A DNA stretch of 31,093 nt from assembly GCA_050303415.1 (NCBI GenBank), contig JBNLBS010000025.1, positions 1-31,093 of the forward strand. Reading direction: 5' to 3'. Numbering within the stretch: the first letter of the stretch is position 1; each line of letters begins with the position of its first letter. Made by a program: the position numbers and the translations under genes. Positions 15,853 to 24,407 of this stretch are shown here, one piece after another. The notes beneath the pieces are model-generated. The model did not search any database. It was not told the DNA's origin and saw nothing but the letters and a program-made list of their open reading frames with translations. Origin of the DNA: JBNLBS01 sp050303415 (lineage in GTDB: Bacteria > Pseudomonadota > Gammaproteobacteria > Methylococcales > Methylomonadaceae).

Positions 15853-18492
15853 TCAATTTTTCGGATTATCCAGAGCATCCAATAGTTGTTGTTTTATTAG
15901 TTGTTTTGTGTTGTTATCGATCGGGCGCATTTGTTCGTCGGTAATATGAAACATATCTTCCGCTCTGCTGCCAATGGTGGTGATTTTTGCATCATGCAAC
16001 TGCGTTTTATGTTGTATAAACACTTTGCCGATGGTTGATAGCAGTCCGGCGTGATCGGTGGTGATCAGTTCCATAATGGTAAAACGCTGTTGCGGGTCTT
16101 CATGAAATAAAATAGTTGTTGGAATCGGGAAGTGTTTAGCCTGTCTGGATAGCCTGCTGATATTGCTGGTTTGTTTGACGCTACGGCTAAGCAGATTTTT
16201 TCTTAAGCTATTGCAGATATGAACTTCCCGGTACAGGTCTTTAATTGCTTCACCAGATTGTTCCAGAACCTGAAAGCTGTTTAATACATACTGATCACTG
16301 GTGGTGACGATTCGTGCGTCCAGAATGGTCAGGCCCAGTTGGTCCAGGGTTTCTGTGCTTAATGAGAAGATATTTTTTTTATTCCTGGTATAGACAAAAA
16401 CTTCAGCACTGCCGCGCTGGGTTTGTGGGCGCAGTAATACCAGTGGCAGTTCCCCCTCGTTTGACGATGATATGGCGGCAGTATGCCAGGCAATTTCATC
16501 GGCCGAATACCTTAAAAAATAATCGTCACTGGCATGTTCCCAGGATTTTATGATGCTGGGCTCGGATAAACCAAGTTTGATCAGGTGTTCTTTGGCTTCG
16601 TTTTTGTTTTCATTAATGCGGTCAATGATGGTTACCGGGTTTTGCAGGCCTCGATGTAGTGCGCTGTGTGTGGCGTTATATAGCTCTTTTAGTAAAGCGT
16701 CTTTCCAGGAATTCCAAAGTTCAGGATTGGTGGCTCTTATATCGGCTACGGTCAGTAAATATAGATAATTCAAGTATTCTATATTGCCAACCTGTAAGGC
16801 AAATTCATGAATGATGTCCGGGTCGCTAATATCTTTGCGCTGCGCAGTCATAGACATGATCAGATGATTGCGAACCAGCCAGGTAATAAGTTTGGTATCG
16901 TGTTTGGATAACTCATGTTGTTGGCAGAATTGTTCGGCTATTTGTTCGCCTATGATGGAGTGATCACCTTCTTTGCCCTTGGCGATATCATGAAACAGGG
17001 CAGCTATATAAAGCAGATCCGGCTTAGGTATCAATAGGAAAATATCATTGCAGAATGGTAATTCGTTAATATGTTTTTCCAATGAAAATTTACGCAGGTT
17101 TCGAATCACAAACATAGTATGTTCGTCTACAGTGTAGATATGAAATAAATCATACTGCATTCTGCCGACAATATTGGCAAAACTAGGCAGATAGGCGGAG
17201 AGTACACCGTACCTATTCATACGTCTTAATTCATGGGTAATTCCCTGAGGTTGGCGCAGTATTTCCATAAATAGACGATTGGCGTCTTTATTGTTTCTAA
17301 AGTCATCGTCAATAAGTTTCAGATTTTTTCGAATCAGGCGAATGGTGGTGGCTCTGATACCTTTAAGTGATGTGTTTTGTTGTAATAGCAAGAAAACCTC
17401 GAGAAGTGCAAGAGGGGCTTCTTTAAAAATATCTTTGCTGATCGCTTCCAGATAGCCGTTGATTACTTTAAAATTTGAATTGTTGGGGAGTTGTTTATGT
17501 TGAGATGTGTTGTCTATAAAGTGCTCATTAAACAACTGTAGCAACATCTCATTGAGTCTTTCCAGTCCGACAACAATTTTAAAATAATGGCGCATGAATT
17601 GTTCAACGTCCTGATTGGGGGCTGAACCATGAAAACCAAACTGTTTGGCCAAGTCTCGTTGATAGTCGAACACCAGACGATCTTCACAGCGTCCTGTCAA
17701 TATATGTAGCGCATATCTTATTCGCCAGATTACGTCTCTTGCAGAGATGAGTTCGGAGTATTCGGACTCCGGCAAAAAACCGTATTTAATCAGTTCCTTG
17801 ACAGTAGATGAGTTATAGTGATGCTTAAACACCCAGGCAATAACCTGCATGTCTCGTAAACCGCCGGGACCCTCTTTGACGTTCGGCTCAAGATTGTAAG
17901 CGGTGTCATGAAACTTGGCATAACGTTGCTGTTGTTCTGCCATTTTTGCGGCAAAAAATTGATCTGAAGGCCAGACTTTCTCAGAGCGTATTAGTTTTTT
18001 AAGATTTTGGTAAAGATTATTGTTGCCTACGATTTTTCTGTTTTCAAGTATGCAGGTCATGATGGTTTGATCAGCTTTGGCGGCTTCAATGGACTCTGGG
18101 ATAGTGCGTACGCTTTGCCCGGGTTTCAGGCCGATGTCCCATAAAAAATTGAAAAAATTGGATAGGGGTTCCTGATATTGATCTTTGTCGTTATCATCAA
18201 GTAGAACAACGATATCAATATCCGAGTGCGGAAATAACTCACGTCGTCCATAACCTCCGACAGCTAAGAGGCAAAGTTGATGGCTGTACTCTGCCAGGAA
18301 ATGTTGCCAGCAGCTGCAGAGGATCTCATCGATAAAATCAGAACGATTGTGGAGTAGCTTTTTAACTGATTTGCGAGGCTGAAATGCTTGTTTTAACTGT
18401 TCACCTTGTTCCGCAATAACTGCTTTAAAAAGAGCCAGATTGTTTTGTTCGTGGAAAAGTTTGTTGTAAGGGTTGTTTTTTATTGAGCTCAC
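15853..18492 (-). CDS. glnD: [Protein-PII] uridylyltransferase / uridylyl-removing enzyme GlnD
   Basis: An 879-residue bifunctional nitrogen sensor. The nucleotidyltransferase domain shows GGYGRRELFPHSDID (79-93). The glutamate-sensitive PII helper region contains LEPNVKEGPGGLRD (201-214). An HD domain has H501-D502 in AALFHDIAKGKEGDHS. Two ACT domains follow (about 700-785 and 800-879), which sense glutamine. It uridylylates PII when nitrogen is short and removes UMP when glutamine is high. The start is GTG (18492-18490), sharing bases with the map stop TGA (GTGA) and preceded by AGGAAG; no in-frame ATG fits. It is co-transcribed with map, the same order as in many gammaproteobacteria. Confidence 0.95.
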   Translation of the reverse strand: MSSIKNNPYNKLFHEQNNLALFKAVIAEQGEQLKQAFQPRKSVKKLLHNRSDFIDEILCSCWQHFLAEYSHQLCLLAVGGYGRRELFPHSDIDIVVLLDDNDKDQYQEPLSNFFNFLWDIGLKPGQSVRTIPESIEAAKADQTIMTCILENRKIVGNNNLYQNLKKLIRSEKVWPSDQFFAAKMAEQQQRYAKFHDTAYNLEPNVKEGPGGLRDMQVIAWVFKHHYNSSTVKELIKYGFLPESEYSELISARDVIWRIRYALHILTGRCEDRLVFDYQRDLAKQFGFHGSAPNQDVEQFMRHYFKIVVGLERLNEMLLQLFNEHFIDNTSQHKQLPNNSNFKVINGYLEAISKDIFKEAPLALLEVFLLLQQNTSLKGIRATTIRLIRKNLKLIDDDFRNNKDANRLFMEILRQPQGITHELRRMNRYGVLSAYLPSFANIVGRMQYDLFHIYTVDEHTMFVIRNLRKFSLEKHINELPFCNDIFLLIPKPDLLYIAALFHDIAKGKEGDHSIIGEQIAEQFCQQHELSKHDTKLITWLVRNHLIMSMTAQRKDISDPDIIHEFALQVGNIEYLNYLYLLTVADIRATNPELWNSWKDALLKELYNATHSALHRGLQNPVTIIDRINENKNEAKEHLIKLGLSEPSIIKSWEHASDDYFLRYSADEIAWHTAAISSSNEGELPLVLLRPQTQRGSAEVFVYTRNKKNIFSLSTETLDQLGLTILDARIVTTSDQYVLNSFQVLEQSGEAIKDLYREVHICNSLRKNLLSRSVKQTSNISRLSRQAKHFPIPTTILFHEDPQQRFTIMELITTDHAGLLSTIGKVFIQHKTQLHDAKITTIGSRAEDMFHITDEQMRPIDNNTKQLIKQQLLDALDNPKN

Positions 18493-19253
18493 ATTTCTTC
18501 CTGACGCAAAGTAAGGATTTCATAGCCGGTATCGGTTACTAGAATGGTATGTTCCCATTGAGCGGATAAGGATCTGTCTTTGGTGATAGCGGTCCAACCG
18601 TCGGCTAAAACTTTAACGTGTCGTTTGCCTATGTTAATCATTGGTTCTATGGTAAAAATCATGCCGGCTTCAAGGCTGATACCTTCGCCGGGTTTGCCGT
18701 AATGAAGTACTTGTGGCTCTTCGTGAAAGTTCTTACCAATACCATGACCACAGAATTCTCTGACTACGGAGTAGCGGTTTTGATGCGCGTGTTTTTGAAT
18801 GACTGCACCAATATCACCTAAAGTAGCGCCGGGCTTGACCTGTTCGATACCTAGGAATAAGCATTCCCGGGCAACAGTGGCTAAACGTTTAGCGTGCGGA
18901 CTGACTTCGCCAACACAGAACATTTTGCTGGTGTCACCATGATATTCGTCCTTGATTACCGTAATATCGATATTAACGATGTCGCCGTTTTTTAGCTTTT
19001 TATCATTGGGTATGCCGTGGCATACCTGCTGGTTGATTGATGTGCATATGGATTTTGGAAAGCCGCGATAATTAAGCGGGGCGGGAATCGCTTTTTGCAC
19101 GTCAACAATGTAATCGTGACAGAGTTTGTCTAACTCATTGGTGGTAATGCCTGGAACTACGTGAGGTTCAATCATTTCTAAAACGTCAGCAGCCAGTTTA
19201 CCGGCAATTCTCATTTTAGCGATTTCACTTTCTGTTTTAATGGATATGGACAT
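18489..19253 (-). CDS. map: Methionine aminopeptidase, type I
   Basis: A 254-residue metalloprotease that removes initiator methionine from nascent proteins. All five metal ligands of the family are in place: D96, D107, H170, E203 and E234, within NIDITV, GDTSKMF, CGHGIG, TIEPMI and QWEHT. The N-terminus (MSISIKTESEIAKMRIAGKLAA) aligns well with the E. coli enzyme. There is no strong Shine-Dalgarno sequence before the ATG. It is divergent from rpsB, the classical map/rpsB arrangement, and overlaps glnD by 3 bp. Confidence 0.97.
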   Translation of the reverse strand: MSISIKTESEIAKMRIAGKLAADVLEMIEPHVVPGITTNELDKLCHDYIVDVQKAIPAPLNYRGFPKSICTSINQQVCHGIPNDKKLKNGDIVNIDITVIKDEYHGDTSKMFCVGEVSPHAKRLATVARECLFLGIEQVKPGATLGDIGAVIQKHAHQNRYSVVREFCGHGIGKNFHEEPQVLHYGKPGEGISLEAGMIFTIEPMINIGKRHVKVLADGWTAITKDRSLSAQWEHTILVTDTGYEILTLRQEEM

Positions 19254-19391
19254 AAGTTTAGTTTTAATGAGTCAGTGGTGGTTAAAATATTGCTATAGAG
19301 TTAAAAAGACGGATAAATAATCTTGTTAACTGGTGATATGGAAAAAAACAGTTCACGGCAAGCATTGGATAAGATTTTAACAGAGATTTAA

Positions 19392-19420
19392 TTGTTGTAT
19401 AAGTCTTATTATGGTATAAA
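19392..19420 (+). promoter_or_regulatory. Sigma70-type promoter of rpsB-tsf
   Basis: TTGTTG (19392-19397) and TATAAA (19415-19420) are separated by 17 bases. Transcription would start near 19427, giving a leader of about 138 nt that carries the folded S2-type element. Confidence 0.6.
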
Positions 19421-19462
19421 GGCAAGTTCATTTTTATTTTTAAATACTCACATTTATCGACA

Positions 19463-19555
19463 CGTTTGGTAGGGTGCCGGATATTAGTTTAGCTGGTTTC
19501 CAAACGGGATAAATGGAGGCATAACCCATATCGGTTAATTCCGATGAACATTTAG
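19463..19555 (+). promoter_or_regulatory. Structured rpsB leader, likely ribosomal protein S2 autoregulatory element
   Basis: CGTTTGG (19463-19469) pairs perfectly with CCAAACG (19500-19506). An inner CCGG/CTGG pairing (19477-19480 with 19493-19496) lies in a conserved-looking GGGTGCCGGA segment. A second hairpin ATCGG/CCGAT (19529-19533 with 19540-19544) sits next to the AGGAG ribosome-binding site. In gammaproteobacteria S2 represses rpsB-tsf through such a conserved leader. The match is from memory of that leader and the fold seen here, not from a model search. Confidence 0.6.
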
Positions 19556-19564
19556 GAGAAAACA

Positions 19565-20305
19565 ATGTCAGCAGTATCTATGCGTCAAATGCTTGAGGCA
19601 GGTATCCATTTTGGACACCAAACACGCTATTGGAACCCAAAAATGGAAGCGTACCTGTTTGGTTCGCGTAATAAAATCCATATCATTAACTTGGAAAAAA
19701 CACTTCCAATGTATAACGATGCGATGAACTATTTGGGTCAAATGACTGCAAACAAAGGTAGTGTTTTGTTTGTTGGTACTAAAAAATCAGCTCGTAAAGT
19801 GGTTGCTGAAGAAGCAAAACGTTGCGGTATGCCATATGTTAACCATCGTTGGTTAGGCGGCATGTTGACAAACTTTAAAACCATCAAAAAATCTATTAAT
19901 CGTCTTAAAGAACTTGAAGCTATGAAAGCTGACGGTACTATGTACCAACGTTTCAGTAAGAAAGAAGGTTTGGGCATGGAACGTGAAATGGAAAAACTTG
20001 AGCGCAGCTTGGGTGGTATTAAAGATATGAAAGGCATTCCAAGTGTTATTTTTGTCTTGGATGTTGGTTACGAAAAAAATGCAATCAATGAAGCCAAAAA
20101 ATTAGGCATTCCTGTAGTTGGTATTGTTGATTCAAACAACTCACCAGAAAATGTTGATTACGTTATTCCTGGTAATGATGACTCTATTCGCGCTATTAAA
20201 CTTTATTGTGAAGGCGCTTCTGCTGCAATTTTGGATGCAAAAACAGCATCTGCTGGTGCTAAAGCTAAGGCCGATGATTTTGTAGAAGAGGCTGCTGCTG
20301 AATAA
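19565..20305 (+). CDS. rpsB: 30S ribosomal protein S2
   Basis: A 246-residue S2 protein. The N-terminus MSAVSMRQMLEAGIHFGHQT, followed by RYWNPKMEAYLFGSRNKIHIINLEKT-type sequence, is diagnostic, as are RWLGGMLTNFKT and GIVDSNNSPENVDYVIPGND. It joins late in 30S assembly and contacts S1 on the cytoplasmic ribosome. AGGAG precedes the ATG at 7 bases. The codon choice is strongly biased (for example GGT, CGT, AAA), as expected for a highly expressed gene. It has the usual C-terminal Ala/Lys-rich tail and is first in the rpsB-tsf unit. Confidence 0.99.
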   Translation: MSAVSMRQMLEAGIHFGHQTRYWNPKMEAYLFGSRNKIHIINLEKTLPMYNDAMNYLGQMTANKGSVLFVGTKKSARKVVAEEAKRCGMPYVNHRWLGGMLTNFKTIKKSINRLKELEAMKADGTMYQRFSKKEGLGMEREMEKLERSLGGIKDMKGIPSVIFVLDVGYEKNAINEAKKLGIPVVGIVDSNNSPENVDYVIPGNDDSIRAIKLYCEGASAAILDAKTASAGAKAKADDFVEEAAAE

Positions 20306-20320
20306 TTCAGATCGAATGCT

Positions 20321-20346
20321 TTGAATGTCTTCATACTGGCATTCAA
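20321..20346 (+). terminator. First hairpin in the rpsB-tsf gap
   Basis: TTGAATGTC (20321-20329) pairs with GGCATTCAA (20338-20346), including one G-T pair, around an 8-base loop. It lies 15 bp after rpsB with no T-run. Together with the next hairpin it probably sets the 3' end or reduces read-through into tsf. Confidence 0.4.
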
Positions 20347-20365
20347 CCGGCATTATAGAGTTCAT

Positions 20366-20392
20366 AAACGCCTCCTTTTGGGAGGCGTTTTT
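20366..20392 (+). terminator. Intrinsic terminator/attenuator between rpsB and tsf
   Basis: AAACGCCTCC (20366-20375) pairs with GGAGGCGTTT (20381-20390) around TTTTG, ending in a run of five T (20388-20392). This is a good rho-independent shape inside a conserved operon, so it likely allows partial read-through, making tsf expression lower than or separable from rpsB. Confidence 0.75.
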
Positions 20393-20422
20393 ATAGTCAA
20401 GATAGTTTGAGGAAAAGAAATA

Positions 20423-21304
20423 ATGAGTATTACTGCTGCAATGGTTAAGGAACTGAGAGAAAGAACAGGTTCCGGCATGATGGAATGTAAAAAAGCGTTG
20501 GTTGAGTCCAACGGCGATATGGAATTGGCAATTGAAAATATGCGTAAATCCGGTCTGGCAAAAGCTGATAAAAAGTCCGGACGTATTGCTGCCGAAGGTA
20601 TGATTGGTGTTCAAGTCAGTGAAGATGCAAAGACTGCGGCAATTGTTGATATTAACAGTGAAACAGACTTTGTTGCTAAAAGTGACGATTTTGTTGGTTT
20701 TGTTAATGATGTTACGCAAGCTATATTGGTTTCAGATGTTGAAACTGACGAACAATTAGCCGGCATTAAATTAGCCAGTGGTGAAACAATTGATGAAACC
20801 CGTCGCGGTTTAATCGCTAAACTGGGTGAGAATATTACCATTAGACGTTTTCAAAAAATCCAGTCTGCCAATGGTTATTCAGCGTGTTACCTGCATGGTA
20901 GCCGTATCGGTGTGTTGGTTGAGCTGTCTAAGAATGATCAGGAATTGGGTAAAGATATTGCTATGCATATCGCGGCAATCAAACCTCAGTTCTTATCAGA
21001 AGAGCAAGTTTCTGCTGATGTAATTCAGAAAGAAAAAGATGTTTTCTCTGCGCAAGCGCTGGAAAGCGGCAAGCCGGCAGAAATTGTTGAGAAAATGATT
21101 TCAGGTCGTATTAAAAAATTCCTAGCTGAAATTACTCTGTTAGGTCAACCCTTTGTTAAAGACGATAAAATTTCAGTCGGTCAACTGGTTAAATCTAAAG
21201 ATACTGAAATCTTAAGCTTTATTCGTTTTGAAGTGGGTGAAGGGATTGAGAAGAAGGAAGAAAACTTCGCGGAAGAAGTAATGGCTCAGGTTAACGCTCA
21301 ATAA
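20423..21304 (+). CDS. tsf: Elongation factor Ts
   Basis: A 293-residue EF-Ts, the GDP/GTP exchange factor for EF-Tu. The N-terminal UBA-like helix region (VKELRERTGSGMMECKKAL) and the TDFV motif (81-84, in INSETDFVAKSDDF) that inserts into EF-Tu are both clear. The C-terminal dimerisation-type region ends EVMAQVNAQ. GAGGAAAAG precedes the ATG. It follows rpsB after a terminator-like hairpin and is closed by its own strong terminator. Confidence 0.99.
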   Translation: MSITAAMVKELRERTGSGMMECKKALVESNGDMELAIENMRKSGLAKADKKSGRIAAEGMIGVQVSEDAKTAAIVDINSETDFVAKSDDFVGFVNDVTQAILVSDVETDEQLAGIKLASGETIDETRRGLIAKLGENITIRRFQKIQSANGYSACYLHGSRIGVLVELSKNDQELGKDIAMHIAAIKPQFLSEEQVSADVIQKEKDVFSAQALESGKPAEIVEKMISGRIKKFLAEITLLGQPFVKDDKISVGQLVKSKDTEILSFIRFEVGEGIEKKEENFAEEVMAQVNAQ

Positions 21305-21309
21305 GGCAT

Positions 21310-21335
21310 AAAACCTCTGTTTACAGAGGTTTTTT
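21310..21335 (+). terminator. Rho-independent terminator after tsf
   Basis: AAAACCTCTG (21310-21319), loop TTTA, CAGAGGTTTT (21324-21333), then T continues to 21335. It starts 6 bp after the tsf stop. Canonical form. Confidence 0.9.
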
Positions 21336-21450
21336 ATTGATTTGGTGCTGGCTGTTTATTGGTATATATCATTAAATGGCCAGAGTCGTTTAGAAATGTG
21401 GATTAAGTGACTTCATGTTTCTTAAAAAAATACTGACCTTATAAAAATAC

Positions 21451-22173
21451 ATGACAAAACTGATTTGCCAAAGAATATTACTAAAATTAAGTGGTGAAGC
21501 CTTAATGACGGACCACGGCGGTAGTATCGATTCTGATACAGTTAACCGTCTGGCCACTGAAATTAAGGAGCTGTGCGATGCCGGCGTTCAGGTTGGTTTG
21601 GTTATTGGTGGTGGTAATATCCTGCGCGGTGCTGAGAAAGCTTCTGAAGGGCTTGATCGGGTGACCAGTGATCAGATGGGTATGTTAGCAACCGTTATTA
21701 ATGCGTTGGCAATGCAGGATGCTTTGGAACATCAGGGCCAGCAAGTGCGGGTAATGTCTGCGCTTAAGATTAATCAGGTATGTGAAGATTATATTCGACG
21801 TAAAGCAGTCAGACATCTGGAAAAAGGGCGTGTGGTCATTTTTGCTGCGGGCACCGGTAATCCTTTTTTTACCACGGATTCAGCTGCCAGCTTAAGAGCA
21901 ATTGAGATTAATGCGGAACTGATGATTAAGGCGACTAAAGTTAAAGGTGTCTATTCAGCTGATCCCGAAAAAAATAAAGATGCTGTGTTTTATTCAAGAT
22001 TAACTTTTGATGAAGCACTGGATCAACGGTTAAATGTAATGGATACCACTGCCTTAGTATTGTGTCATGATAATAATTTGCCAATGCGAGTCATGAATGT
22101 TTTTGAGCCAGGCGCGATAATGAGGCTCATGCAAGGCGAAGATATTGGTTCGCTTATTGAAAGAGGAAATTGA
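21451..22173 (+). CDS. pyrH: Uridylate kinase (UMP kinase)
   Basis: A 240-residue amino-acid-kinase-fold enzyme that phosphorylates UMP to UDP. RILLKLSGEAL (8-18), GLVIGGGNILRG (49-60) and FAAGTGNPFFTTDSAA (about 131-146) are PyrH hallmarks. The ATG at 21451 fits the family N-terminus, but no clear Shine-Dalgarno sequence is seen before it, and a TATAAA sits only 6 bases upstream, so either initiation is weak or the transcript leader is very short. It follows the tsf terminator, which implies its own promoter in 21336-21450. It is coupled to frr, 2 bp downstream. Confidence 0.97.
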   Translation: MTKLICQRILLKLSGEALMTDHGGSIDSDTVNRLATEIKELCDAGVQVGLVIGGGNILRGAEKASEGLDRVTSDQMGMLATVINALAMQDALEHQGQQVRVMSALKINQVCEDYIRRKAVRHLEKGRVVIFAAGTGNPFFTTDSAASLRAIEINAELMIKATKVKGVYSADPEKNKDAVFYSRLTFDEALDQRLNVMDTTALVLCHDNNLPMRVMNVFEPGAIMRLMQGEDIGSLIERGN

Positions 22174-22175
22174 AA

Positions 22176-22733
22176 ATGATCAGTGATATTCAACAGGATG
22201 CTGCAACCCGAATGGGAAAAAGCATTGAAGCTTTAAAAAAGGAATTTTCAAAAATCAGAACCGGGCGGGCTCACCCTAGCTTATTGGATCAGATTACTGT
22301 TTCGTATTACGGTTCTGACACACCCTTGTCTCAAGTGGCCAATGTTGCGGTTGAAGATGCTCGCACATTAACGGTAACGCCTTGGGAAAAACCTATGATT
22401 CAAGCGATTGAAAAAGCTATTCTGAGCTCTGATCTGGGCTTGAATCCGGCTACTAATGGTAATGTTATTCGCCTACCCCTGCCTCCGTTAACGGAAGAAA
22501 GGCGCCGTGACCTGGTTAAATTGGTAAAGCAGGAAGCTGAAAACAGTCGCATTGCCATACGAAATATCCGTCGTGATGCTAATTCTGAAATCAAAGAAGC
22601 CTTAAAGGAAAAAATGATTTCTGAAGATGAAGCCCGGGGTGGAGAAGAAAAAATTCAGAAAATAACAGATGAATATATTAAAGAAATTGAAAAGCATCTG
22701 GAAATAAAAGAGGCTGATTTACTGTCAATTTAA
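22176..22733 (+). CDS. frr: Ribosome recycling factor
   Basis: A 185-residue RRF, the same length as in E. coli, which splits post-termination ribosomes with EF-G. The sequence MISDIQQDAATRMGKSIEAL then KIRTGRAHPSLLD is diagnostic, and the C-terminal KEIEKHLEIKEADLLSI is also typical. The frame is open from a TTG at 22170 that overlaps the pyrH stop. The ATG at 22176 gives the family start and lies 9 bases after GAGG (22163-22166 region), so it is preferred. Between pyrH (2 bp) and uppS (13 bp), in the conserved pyrH-frr-uppS-cdsA order. Confidence 0.97.
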   Translation: MISDIQQDAATRMGKSIEALKKEFSKIRTGRAHPSLLDQITVSYYGSDTPLSQVANVAVEDARTLTVTPWEKPMIQAIEKAILSSDLGLNPATNGNVIRLPLPPLTEERRRDLVKLVKQEAENSRIAIRNIRRDANSEIKEALKEKMISEDEARGGEEKIQKITDEYIKEIEKHLEIKEADLLSI

Positions 22734-22746
22734 CAGGGAAATCTTC

Positions 22747-23508
22747 ATGTCTAACGATGACTCTTTAACTTCTGATCAAGTAATACCCAAACATATTGCC
22801 ATTATCATGGATGGTAATGGTCGCTGGGCACAGAAAAAATTCATGCCCAGAGCAATGGGGCACAGGGCAGGGGTAAAAGCAGTTAGAAAAATAGTTGAGT
22901 ATTGCGCCCAAAATAAGGTAGAGGTGTTGAGCCTGTTTGCCTTTAGCAGTGAAAACTGGCGTCGACCAAAAGAAGAGGTTTCGTTATTGATGTCTTTATT
23001 TTTGACGACTTTGCAAGCCGAAGTCGATGAAATGGACAGAAATGATATCCGTTTACGTTTTATTGGCGAAAGAAAGGCTTTTTCCGAAGCATTGCAGCAG
23101 AAAATAACCGATAGCGAAGTACAAACTCAAAACAATAAAGGCTTAACGGTTGTTGTTGCAGTCAACTACGGTGGTCGTTGGGACATGTGTCAGGCTGCAA
23201 AGGCAATTGCTCAGCAGTATGCCGACAACAAAATTAATTCTGAAGATATTACGGAAGAATTAATTAATCAGCATCTCTCGACAGCCGATCTGCCTGAGCC
23301 GGATCTCTTTATAAGAACCGGTGGCGAGCAACGAATCAGTAACTTTTTACTTTGGCAACTGGCTTACTCTGAATTATATTTTACTTCTACACTTTGGCCC
23401 GATTTTGACCAAAATTCACTTGCTGAAGCGATTAAGAGTTTTAACACTCGACAACGTCGTTTCGGTCATACCGGGGAACAAATTATTAATAAATCTGTCA
23501 CCCTTTAA
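22747..23508 (+). CDS. uppS: Undecaprenyl diphosphate synthase
   Basis: A 253-residue cis-prenyltransferase that makes the C55 carrier for peptidoglycan and surface glycans from farnesyl diphosphate and IPP. The catalytic motif HIAIIMDGNGRWA (16-28, with Mg-binding D22), SxENWRRP (about 68-75) and DLFIRTGGEQRISNFLLWQ (about 185-203) are clear. AGGGAAA lies before the ATG. It competes with squalene synthase of the hopanoid arm for farnesyl diphosphate. Confidence 0.97.
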   Translation: MSNDDSLTSDQVIPKHIAIIMDGNGRWAQKKFMPRAMGHRAGVKAVRKIVEYCAQNKVEVLSLFAFSSENWRRPKEEVSLLMSLFLTTLQAEVDEMDRNDIRLRFIGERKAFSEALQQKITDSEVQTQNNKGLTVVVAVNYGGRWDMCQAAKAIAQQYADNKINSEDITEELINQHLSTADLPEPDLFIRTGGEQRISNFLLWQLAYSELYFTSTLWPDFDQNSLAEAIKSFNTRQRRFGHTGEQIINKSVTL

Positions 23509-23537
23509 CACCTATAATCATAATAACGTATAAAAAA

Positions 23538-24407
23538 ATGTTACTTCAACGCATTATTACAGCACTTATCTTGATCCCTCTAGTTGTAATGGCAGTGTTT
23601 ATGTTGCCACTACAGTACTTTGCTTTGTTTATTGGCTTGATTGTTCTTTTAGCCGGCTGGGAGTGGACTAATTTAATCGGTATGGAAAAAATCTATAGTC
23701 GATTATTTTTTCTATTAATGATGATCATTCCGATCTTAGGCATCTATTACTGGACTGTGTTTTTGGAAGTAATAGCTCAATCTTTTGATTGGCCTGAAGT
23801 TCGAAAACAGTCAGGTCTTTTGGAATGGCTGGTTGTTCCTCCGGTTTTATTCTGGTTTATTAATATGCTACTCATTCGCAATGCGCCTTCCGCAGTTTTG
23901 GCTTTGGAATTAAAAACGCTTTACAGAGCATTAATGGGGTGGTTTGTGTTGATCGCTGCCTGGATGTTTGTATATCGGATCAGGGCTTTTTATGGTGCTG
24001 AAATGATGATGTATTTTCTATTGCTGATTTGGGTCGCTGACATTTGTGCTTATTTTGTCGGTAAAAAATATGGTGAAACCAAACTGGCACCTGAAATTAG
24101 TCCGGGCAAAACGATTGCGGGCTTCTATGGTGCGTTAGTGTCCGGTATTTTATGCGGAGTGGCTCTAGGGCTTATCTACGGTTTTAATATTATTATCGGT
24201 TCCGACTTTGTTTTGCTGTCAGCGTTAACAGTACTGGTTTCAATCTATGGTGATTTGTTTTTCAGTCTGATCAAACGTCAAAGTGGTGTTAAAGATAGCG
24301 GTTCATTACTACCGGGACATGGCGGTATTTTGGATAGAATTGACAGTATTATTGCAGCGGCTCCTTTGTTTTACGCTGGAATTATTTTAATTAGAGGCCA
24401 GTTTTAA
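23538..24407 (+). CDS. cdsA: Phosphatidate cytidylyltransferase (CDP-diacylglycerol synthase)
   Basis: A 289-residue polytopic membrane enzyme with about eight helices that makes CDP-diacylglycerol for all glycerophospholipids. The family signature is complete: SLIKRQSGVKDSG (243-255) then SLLPGHGGILDR (256-267). An SPGKTIAG segment (188-195) is also typical. It is 29 bp after uppS, and the stop shares a base with the dxr ATG (TAATG), indicating coupling. Confidence 0.97.
   Translation: MLLQRIITALILIPLVVMAVFMLPLQYFALFIGLIVLLAGWEWTNLIGMEKIYSRLFFLLMMIIPILGIYYWTVFLEVIAQSFDWPEVRKQSGLLEWLVVPPVLFWFINMLLIRNAPSAVLALELKTLYRALMGWFVLIAAWMFVYRIRAFYGAEMMMYFLLLIWVADICAYFVGKKYGETKLAPEISPGKTIAGFYGALVSGILCGVALGLIYGFNIIIGSDFVLLSALTVLVSIYGDLFFSLIKRQSGVKDSGSLLPGHGGILDRIDSIIAAAPLFYAGIILIRGQF

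Larger units (their letters stand above)
19254..19564. other. Divergent control region map/rpsB
   Basis: 311 bases with no gene. The right half contains the rpsB promoter and a folded leader. The left half, AT-rich with runs of A/T, should contain the map promoter, but no convincing pair of hexamers at good spacing was found there. Confidence 0.7.

Noticed and set aside
20141..20719. 192-codon open frame opposite rpsB-tsf
   Set aside because: Crosses two highly conserved genes and a terminator; a shadow frame.
22170..22175. TTG at 22170 as the frr start
   Set aside because: It overlaps the pyrH stop. ATG 22176 matches the known RRF N-terminus and length of 185 residues.
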